NCBI GenBank assembly: GCA_051530055.1
Contig: CM121342.1
Location: forward strand, 1,674,001 to 1,738,000
Length of the DNA: 64,000 nucleotides
DNA from: Neoechinorhynchus agilis
Lineage: Eukaryota; Acanthocephala
Direction of reading: 5' to 3'
The notes under the pieces are model-generated. The model had not been told where the DNA came from. It did no database searches and saw nothing but the letters and a program-made list of their open reading frames with translations. Made by a program: the position numbers and the translations under genes. Shown one piece after another: positions 55,782-64,000 of this stretch. The first letter of the stretch is position 1, and every line of letters starts with the position of its first letter.

Positions 55782-56319
55782 TCAATGACGTGATAAAAAA
55801 CGAAACGATGAATCGGCGGTCAAAGTTCACCAACCATTCTTCCGTTTGTTCGGAACGTCATTTGGCCACTGTGAGCGGACGATGCTCTATTCTGGACTAT
55901 TTCTCCCATAATCGTTTTAACATTATTGCTTACGATTAGCCGATTCTAATTTTCGCCTTATTTTAGATCATAGTAAAATATTGATCCTTTAAAAAAAGTC
56001 CGTAGATAAGAGAACAAAAACATTGTTTTATTTTGCAAACGAGTGAGTTTTTGAGCGTCTCAGACGATTAAAGTGTTCTTTTTTGAAATTCAAACATGCC
56101 TATTACTTTTAATGTGGATAAAAAGCTCTAGTTTAGTTGCATTCTTCAACGTCTGCCTCCTTCGAAAGTATCTGAGGATAAGCATTGAGCGCAGATCTGC
56201 GCTTCCCTTACCCAGATCGGCTGTATGTGCCCAAATTCAAACTTAAATTGTGGCTCATGTCGCTTGTCGACACCCGAGGGTGTGATCATTAAAGAAGAAT
56301 GAATATATCGACTGCTTGA
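55782..56319. other. Intergenic, 5' of the RNR gene
   Basis: Single-copy sequence between RNR and the palindrome array. Near 56255-56285 there is a GC-richer phrase (GGCTCATGTCGCTTGTCGAC) whose relative, GTCGACAAGCGGCCC, reappears in inverted orientation at about 58926, on the far side of the array. The array is thus bracketed by a short inverted repeat. Confidence 0.45.
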
Positions 56320-58870
56320 ATTGATAATGTTTGTATCTGGCGTAAAAATCTAAAAGAAATTATTAGATACGATTTTCGGAGGCACAATATTGTGCCGAAA
56401 TATTGGAATCAATAAATTCTTTTAAATTTTTACGCCAGGTACAGACATGAATTGGCAATGTTTGTTTATGGCGTACAAATCTAAAACAATTTATTAGATT
56501 CGATAATTCGGCACAATCTTGTCTTCGAAATATTGGAATCAATAAATTCTATTAATTCTTTACGCCATAAACAAACGTTATCAATTCATGTTTGTATCTG
56601 GCGTACAAATCTAAAACAATTTATTAGATTGGATATTTCGAGGCACAAGATTGTGCCGAAATATTGGAATCAATAAATTCTTTTAATTTTTACGCCAGAT
56701 ACAAACATGAATTGACAATGTTTGTTTATGGCGTACAAGTCTAAAATAATTTATTAGATCGGATATTTCGGAGGCACAGGATTGTGCCGAAATATTGGAA
56801 TCAATAAATTCTTTTACTTTTTACGCCAGATACAAACATGAATTGACAATGTTTGTTTATGGCGTACAAATCTAAAACAATTTATTAGATTCGATAATTC
56901 GGCACAATCTTGTCTTCGAAATATTGGAATCAATAAATTCTATTAATTCTTTACGCCATAAACAAACGTTATCAATTCATGTTTGTATCTGGCGTAAAAA
57001 TCTAAAAGAATTTATTAGATTGGATATTTCGGAGGCACACGATTGTGCCGAAATATTGGAATCAATAAATTCTTTTACTTTTTACGCCAGATACAAACAT
57101 GAATTGATAATGTTTGTGTATGGCGTACAAATCTAAAATAATTTATTAGATCGGATATTTTGGAGGCACACGATTGTGCCGAAATATTGGAATCAATAAA
57201 TTCATTTCCTTTTTGCGCCATAAACAAACTTGAATTGATAATGCTTGTTTATGGCGTAAAAAATTAAAAGAATTTATTAGATACGATATTTCGGAGGCAC
57301 ACGATTGTGCCGAAATATTGGAATCAATAAATTCTTTTAGATTTTGCGCCAGATGCAAACATGAATTGACAATGTTTGTTTATGGCGTACAAATCTAAAA
57401 TAATTTATTAGATCGGATATTTTGGAGGCACACGATTGTGCCGAAATATTGGAATCAATAAATTCATTTCCTTTTTGCGCCATAAACAAACTTGAATTGA
57501 TAATGCTTGTTTATGGCGTAAAAAATTAAAAGAATTTATTAGATACGATATTTCGGAGGCACACGATTGTGCCGAAATATTGGAATCAATAAATTCTTTT
57601 AGATTTTGCGCCAGATGCAAACATGAATTGACAATGTTTGTTTATGGCGTAAAAATTAAAAGAATTTATTAGATCGGATATTTCGGAGGCACACGATTGT
57701 GCCGAAATATTGGAATCAATAAATTCTTTTAACTTTTACGCCAGATACAAACGTGAATTGACAATGTTTATTTATTGGTACAAATCTAAAAGAATTTATT
57801 AGATTCGATATTTCGGCACAATCTTGTCTTCGAAATATTGGAATCAATAAATTCTATTAATTCTTTACGCCATAAACAAACATGATCAATTCATGTTTGT
57901 ATCTGGCGTAAAAATTAAAAGAATTTATTAGATCGGATATTTCGGAGGCACACGATTGTGCCGAAATATTGGAATCAATAAATTCTTTTAACTTTTACGC
58001 CAGATACAAACGTGAATTGACAATGTTTATTTATGGGGTACAAATCTAAAAGAATTTATTAGATTCGATATTTCGGCACAATCTTGTCTTCGAAATATTG
58101 GAATCAATAAATTCTTTTAATTTTTTACGCCATAAGCAAACATGATCAATTCATGTTTGTATGTTGCGTAAAAATTAAAAGAATTTATTAGATCGGATAT
58201 TTCGGAGGCACACGATTGTGCCGAAATATTGGAATCAATAAATTCTTTTAACTTTTACGCCAGATACAAACATGAATTGACAATGTTTGTTTATGGCGTA
58301 AAAATCTAAAAGAATATATTAGATTCGATATTTCGCACAATCTTGTCTTCGAAATATTGGAATCAATAAATTCTATTAATTTTTTACGCCATAAGCAAAC
58401 ATTATCAATTCATGTTTGTATCTGGCGTAAAAATTAAAAGAATTTATTAAATCCGATAATTCGGCGGCACAAGATTGTGCCGAGATATAGGAATCAATAA
58501 ATTCCTTTAATTGTTACGCCGGATACAAGCATGAATTGATAATGTTTGTTTATGGCGTAAAGAATTAATAGAATTTATTGATTCCAATATTTCGAAGACA
58601 AGATTGCGCCGAAATATTGAAATCAATAAATTCTTTCATTTTTTACGCCAGATACAAATGTGAATTGACAATGTTTGTTTATGGCGTAAAGGATTAATAG
58701 AATTTATTAGATACGATATTACGAAGGCACAAGATTTTACCGAAATATTTGAATCATTAAATTCTTTTAATTTTTCCGCCAGATACAAACATCAATTGAT
58801 AATGTTTGTTTATGGCGTAAAAAAATTAAAAGAATTTATTGATTCCAATATTTCGACCCAATCTTGTGCT
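56320..58870. repeat. Array of about 19 palindromic units of ~130 bp
   Basis: Each unit is an imperfect palindrome with arms of roughly 50-55 nt. The left arm runs GTTTGTATCTGGCGTAAAAA, AGAATTTATTAGAT, ATATTTCGGAGGCAC; the right arm mirrors it as GTGCCGAAATATTGG, AATCAATAAATTCTTTTA, TTTACGCCAGATACAAAC. The centre is GATTGT or a variant. Units follow at about 130-bp intervals, separated by ATGAATTGATA-type linkers that are themselves partly shared. There are two arm types, one with TATCTGGCG and one with TTTATGGCG. A 262-bp two-unit block (57110-57371) is repeated next to itself (57372-57633). No coding capacity. Confidence 0.9.
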
Positions 58871-59622
58871 CTAATAATAATTCGTTTTATTGCTGCACAA
58901 AGAAAAAGAGGATCCATTGTCGGGTGTCGACAAGCGGCCCAAATTTTGACATATCAATCACCCGTATGCATTCCTCAATTAAAACTTAATTTAAACCTAA
59001 AAATGTAGCCGGCATAGCTACACGTAAGCTATAAGAAAATCAAAATAGCAGAAATCAAGTCAGCGCGACAGCGGCATTTGCTTGGTAGATTGCAATTTAT
59101 AATATTCGGGCGGTTCGTCCATTAGTTTCTCCAAGGGGGACAAAGTTGAAATCTACAGTTCTCTGTATTTTTAGGAATTTTCTGTTGCTCCGCTGCGATC
59201 GTCACTAATTTCGAACCTTTCTCGCATTATTTGCGGAGGATTCGACCGATGTGACCGCACAAATCGTGAACATACGAGGTATCCTTTTCGGGCCAAGGAA
59301 TCGTTTGATCTGCAAAGATTGCTAGGTTCCAAGGTACTGGGAACTTAGATCAAAGTCAGAGATTTTGATTTCGATGTATTTCTAGATTCTTGTTGGCGAT
59401 CTGCGTCCACTATTAAAAATTGGTGAAATTGTTGAAGCTATTGCCTAAAACCCTTTATTTTTGGGGTGCATACAAAGAATTCTTCATTCTGGCAAATCGA
59501 TCTTATAAATCGTTGTTTTCAATTTTCATTCACAAACGCGATTTGTATGTTGATCGAATTTGGAGGAATTACTTACATAGGAGACACGTGGACATCTTAC
59601 ATTCGAACAAATAATCAAATTG
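58871..59622. other. Intergenic between the palindrome array and ECT2
   Basis: No gene recognised. A 64-residue plus-strand frame (59420-59614) has no motif and overlaps what should be the ECT2 3' flank. Confidence 0.4.
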
Positions 59623-62333
59623 TTATCTTTGACTTTTAAAGCTAAACCGACGTTGGTTTAGCCTTTCCGGGGAAGAAGTTGACTTTTGTGATCTTGTCAA
59701 AAACGAGAATATACCAGACTTAAGTTTTGGACATTCTGGTTCGCTCATCGTTGTGCCATCGATCGAACCTTGATGCTTTGGTAAATCAACTCCACTGTTT
59801 GAAAAGACTCGACTTAGTTTTCGAGATAGAGAGCTCTTCCAATTGCGCTTTCCGATCATCGGAGGTTCATCAGGGACACGGGTCAGCACTTTTATAGTTT
59901 CCGGATCTTCTAATCTTCTCATTGCGACTACGCGTTCAACGATAGCATCGACCATGTCTCCGACGCTCTTTATTGCATCTCCTTTGTTGTGAATGTAGTA
60001 GCTAAGTCGCTGAGTTATGTGACTTCGGACGCGATCGACCTGGAACACAAACGTTTTCGATTTACGATAAAGTTCCTTCTCGCTTCCAGCAATAATGGAC
60101 GATGGATTGATCAAGATGGCATCTATGGGCTCAGGTGGATCTTGAAATGTGATCGAAACTGCTGGTGTTGTAGTCAGAGGTGAACTTTGAACGTTTTCAA
60201 TCACTGGATCACATAAATGGATATTGGTAATGGACATCATATTGATCATGAGGACGTGCTTAAAAGAATGGCGTTGTCTGTGGTTGACCGTAGAAAGTAT
60301 GGAACCATGAAATGAACTCAGCCTACTCATGGTGTGTCTTTTGAGCTTCACAATTTCCATACAATCACTGAAAACGAAGACTGTAAGAGCGTGGTTTGTA
60401 CCAATAACTTCATCGGATAATTCTCGAACTGTGAGTTCGAGTAAGAGTCTGCGGTCGCGTGAATAAAGATCAACCGGACATTCTTGAATATCGTTTATTA
60501 GAGAAAGGAGCACAAGACCCTCCTCAACAAGCCTTTTGCTTTTATTAATGGATTCAGCAACCCTGCGAATTTTGCCCACGGCGTCAGTGAGTGCATTCCG
60601 ATCTGGGTGATCAACAGGAGTCACGGTCAATAGAGCGTCCAAAAGGAGAATAATTGAACCGAGGCGCTGAACCGGTTTAACAAGAAGATCCGTGAAACCT
60701 TGCCGTGAAGGACAACTATCCGATTCAATCACTTTCACTAGTTCGGCGAACTTCCTGTTTCGCTGCCGAAGATCAACAACCCTCTCACGAATTTCGTCCA
60801 GGATATTGACGTATGGAGTGTAGGCCTTAATGAGATCCTCGTCAAGGTTCAGAAATATTTCACCAATCATGGCGTTCTGGCGACGATTAGCCGTTATTTC
60901 CTTAAGACGTTCTCGAATAATTTCATGAACATCCCGGATCGGTTCCACTTTCCCAAATATTTTGTTGATTTCTGAATGAGGTAAAATGCCATGTTCGCTC
61001 AATTTCCGCTGTAGTTTCAAAATCACGTTTAAAGTGCCAATGTAGCTACATTCTGTGTTATAGAGTTCTTGGATCCGGTGCATTCGTTTATGGCACAAAT
61101 TCTGGTGATTTTGAAGTGTTGAATATTGCGAAGTAAAATTTATTAGACGGGTTACGGGTCACTGCGATTGTTAGGACTTAAAAAGTCAACGAATTTCACA
61201 TAAAGCTCGCGACGCTTTGAAATAACGAATAGTGGACTCTTCGGTCACAGCAGAAAATGTGCCGCAATAGCGATTTTCCGACTGGAAAATTCGTGGGTAG
61301 CAGATACGGATCTTCTTGAGCTTCTCCTCCGCTTGGTTTCCGACTGCACGAGTATAGAATGTCTTGGGGACAAAACCGTGTTTAGAACAGTCAAGAATCC
61401 CCGTTTTCTAGGTGTTTCAGTAGATCGTCTACTTGAACAGGAAGCCAGAGAAGCATTCAAGACGTTTGCATTCAAATAATGAAGATTTTCGTCAACTCGG
61501 ATTTGTGAGGTAAGGCAACTCTTAAGCCACGTATGATTTACAGCGAAAATATGGTCCGGCACTGAACTAGGAACTTCATTCGCATCGTAGAGAACAAGAT
61601 GAGTGCATTTGTGGCAGTTTGAAACAACGCGCCCCCCGTTGTTGGCAATTTGTTTTTCCATTGCAACGAGTTCTTCAACCGGATAACCACTAAGACAGAA
61701 GCTAAGACCACTGAACACCTTGAACGTCCATGTTTCATTAATGCTCGAATCCCCGGTCATCCAGCACTTTATAAGCCAATTGTAGGTTAGAATGGAACGA
61801 AATCCACGAGCCACCGCAGCTTTGTAGGCTTCCGACGAACTGCTATCACAAACGAGGTGAGTTACACTGTCGTTCATCGAACGCTCAACGAATCCACCCA
61901 TCCAACGGATCTGTTTATGTATCCACGATAATTTTCTGTCCTGAGAAAGAGTCACACAAACCCTCTTGTCTACAAGAGCCAGATTCCAAATTGAAATGAA
62001 TGTCCTTCGGCGACGGGCAACTTCCATGCACCGATTCAAATTCTTACACCGATCGTTGCCTTCAAGAAAACCGAGCTGAACCAAAGCTCCAATGCTTGAC
62101 GCTTTCCGGCCACGAGCCAACCGTTCAAAGTCATTTGTCGAACACACAAAAATTGACATTCCCTGTCCATTATCAGCAGCTTTCTGCTGATCAAGTAAAA
62201 GACCGAAATCTCTCTCGCGTATAATGCTCGCTTTGGTTAATACGCATTCATTTTCTCGACAATCACAATGACCAGCGGTCAGCGAATTGGCAGTATTTAT
62301 ACAGTCTTCGGAAATGAACACGTCCGTCGTCAT
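59623..62333 (-). CDS. ECT2: ECT2/Pebble-type RhoGEF (BRCT repeats plus DH-PH)
   Basis: Exon 1 (62333-61308) codes 342 residues and exon 2 (61101-59623) codes 492, joined in phase 0 across a 206-nt intron (donor GTATCTG, acceptor CACCAG): 834 residues against 914 in human. N-terminal BRCT repeats are visible at about 120-215 (WMGGFVERSMNDSVTHLVCD ... YNWLIKCW) and 220-305 (KQIANNGGRVVSNCHKCTHL ... VNHTWLKSCL), with an extra BRCT-like part before them. A basic KRRRSSRRS linker follows. The DH domain runs from RIQELYNTECSYIGTLNVIL to LVEEGLVLLSL, with the conserved LLVKPVQRLGSIILLLDALL helix; a PH domain follows (VFVFSDCMEIVKLKRH). The C-terminal SLSRKLSRVFSNS resembles the basic tail of vertebrate ECT2. 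ECT2 activates RhoA at the spindle midzone to build the contractile ring; its BRCTs bind the centralspindlin subunit CYK-4. Confidence 0.93.
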
Positions 62334-62592
62334 TTGTCTGAAAGAGGAGCCAAAAATTCTTAGATTCTTTGTTATTTACCCATCGAGGTCGTACCATTAA
62401 GCTTGAGCCGAAATGGGGCGATTTTTATGCACACTGTGAGTATCGTCCCACTGCCTGGCGCAAACAATTGCAGTGGGGTAATATCGAGTAAAGTAACTAT
62501 CAATTCGTTCAAATCGGTAATGTTCACTGCATTCTAGGGTCTTCATCAACAATGTTGTTCCCTATTTGACTAAGATGAAATTCATGTTTAAG
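62334..62592. other. Upstream of ECT2
   Basis: Presumed promoter region of ECT2; no core element recognised. Confidence 0.35.
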
Positions 62593-62753
62593 TGGAACAT
62601 TAGTGTGTGTTCATGGCAGCATAAAAATTGAAGGAAGATTGTTCAAGTGCTTTATTCGCACTGCGAATACGAAATATCGGACGCGATAAATTCCTTCAAT
62701 TTTTATGCTGCCATAAACAAGCATGAACAATTTAATCTTCAAACATGGAACAT
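62593..62753. repeat. Solitary foldback element with flanking 8-bp direct repeats
   Basis: Arms CATGGCAGCATAAAAATTGA (from about 62612) and its complement TCAATTTTTATGCTGCCAT (to about 62714) enclose TACGAAATATCGGACGCGAT, reminiscent of the array units at 56-58 kb. TGGAACAT occurs on both sides (62593-62600 and 62746-62753) and may be a target duplication, though a few bases lie between the direct repeats and the arms. Confidence 0.55.
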
Positions 62754-64000
62754 CAGTAGCGAATCTGAAGGTTTACCAAAGAACGTTAGATGTTCAATGG
62801 CTTCTAAGTAAAGAAACAAGAGCACTTGAATCTCTGCGGGGATTCGGTAACTACTGAAACTGCTACAAACGCTAATGGAGTTTGATGGAACTCATAAATA
62901 GCAGCAGCTTAAAGGCCTGCTATTATCTCGATGTCATGTAAGATTGACGAGCATTGTTGGACTATGCTTAAAATCTCTCTGATTTTGAGTTGAAAACAAA
63001 AATGCCCTTGTTTTTTGCGATTGGTTTTTACAAACATTTATCGATATTGTCGCGTCTCTTGTTGTTGATAGGTTATGAGCACATTCGTCAGAAGCGTTCA
63101 CTGGAGACAGTCTTCTAGAATTGCCGGAAATGTGCACCTTGTAGACATTCTGCTACGAAACGCACTTATGATGCTTCTATAAATACTGATTTTCGGTGCC
63201 GACGGTAATAAAACACTAAATCTTAGTCTTTGTGCCTTATAGAGAAATACAAGAGCGATAACCTGTCTGGAAGTTTGAAGAAGAAAAATGAACTCTTGAT
63301 AAGTTGATAGGTCTTAAAAGTGTAAGCCAATTTTTATATTGTTTTCATGATTATATCCAATTGATATTTTTAGGATTAATTTATTTAATCCGCTATTATG
63401 TCTAGCTCGAGATGCTAAGAATGCCGCAGGATTTAATGCCCATTGAACAACTTTCTATTTTGGAGGACAAGAGCGAATTGTTCGTATTCCTTAAGTTTCA
63501 TGTAGGAAAAATCGACCGAAATGTAGAACGTTTATTGAGAGGAACATGATTGCCTACATCTTTAAAGGATGTTCTTCATGCTCAGTCTGAGAAATATAAC
63601 GAAACACAAAATCTCAGTTTAATTATTCCAACAGAAAGATATTAGTCTAGTTTCTTAGATCATTTGGTGAATGGCTTAATAAAAACTAAACATTAAAACT
63701 ACATCCCTTCAAATGATTCAAGAATTTTGGTTATCAACACAAAGTAAAAAATCATATTAAACTTGAGAATTAGAGCCTCTTTTGTTATCGTGGAGTGGCT
63801 TGTGTAATTTGGGTGCTTATTATTACAAATCTGTAGTTTTAATTTTGTAACTTTAGATCGAGTTGAAAAAATGAAGTTTTCGTTTTCAAAGGTAAATTAG
63901 AATCGAATAAAATACAAAACGTGAAACTCAATTTAATATTGGACCTCGAAGGCTGAAGATATTATCCGTTAAACCGAATAAGTCTGTGCAAATACAAGGA
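62754..64000. other. Right end of the window, no gene recognised
   Basis: AT-rich. A small plus-strand frame starting at ATG 63412 (MLRMPQDLMPIEQLSILEDK, 45 codons, stop at 63547) could be an exon but has no recognisable family. The rest shows no repeat or RNA signal. Confidence 0.4.

Noticed and set aside
61103-61307. ECT2 split into two separate genes (a BRCT gene and a DH-PH gene)
   Set aside because: A phase-0 intron with acceptable donor and acceptor joins the two parts, and the combined domain order matches ECT2 exactly.

Overview
The window is eukaryotic and comes from an animal. Protein genes are split by short GT-AG introns, mostly 40-85 nt, the standard genetic code fits every gene, and the recognisable genes are metazoan. 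They encode a proton/peptide transporter of the SLC15 type, a classical tyrosine phosphatase, the ribosome-biogenesis factor NSA2, a Nopp140/NOLC1 protein, an XPG/ERCC5 nuclease, a three-domain glutaredoxin, an enkurin-domain protein, the large subunit of ribonucleotide reductase and the cytokinesis RhoGEF ECT2. An enkurin gene argues for an animal that still makes motile cilia or flagellated sperm. I cannot name the species. The genome looks compact in its genes but loaded with repeats.

Layout: 1-1114 is a decayed Ty3/gypsy integrase with a small nested insertion. 1381-4828 (minus) is the peptide transporter, with a small secreted-protein gene (2612-3133, plus) filling one of its introns. 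6000-13030 is a field of non-LTR retrotransposon remains, including one element whose reverse-transcriptase core has become an eight-copy tandem array (7666-11489). 13850-19524 holds a possible 65-residue gene, the tyrosine phosphatase and NSA2, all on the minus strand. 20330-22140 is a LINE with a Penelope-type GIY-YIG fragment inside it. 22230-25015 is a ~200 bp satellite. 25425-35951 is an extraordinary Nopp140 gene with roughly 90 or more SSSSSSDSD repeats. 36400-39130 is more retrotransposon debris, followed by XPG (40167-42131). 42400-45210 holds a minus-strand LINE and a Penelope-like RT fragment. 45435-48693 is a composite element: an eight-copy ~382 bp array carrying Pol III A/B boxes, bounded by ~117 bp inverted repeats. 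49453-55781 holds glutaredoxin, enkurin, a small secreted protein and RNR large subunit. 56320-58870 is a dense array of ~130 bp palindromic units. 59623-62333 is ECT2.

The host genes do not form one pathway, though several serve growth and division: NSA2 and Nopp140 act in nucleolar ribosome production, RNR supplies dNTPs (glutaredoxins are among its electron donors in general), XPG repairs DNA and ECT2 drives cytokinesis.

Assembly quality matters for reading this window. Three patches inside tandem arrays (about 24050-24165, 27420-27600 and 32230-32640) are riddled with small deletions, and each is next to, or is itself, a second copy of a nearby block. Single-base frame breaks also occur in the peptide transporter and XPG. 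I read most of these as uncorrected long-read consensus errors rather than as gene decay.
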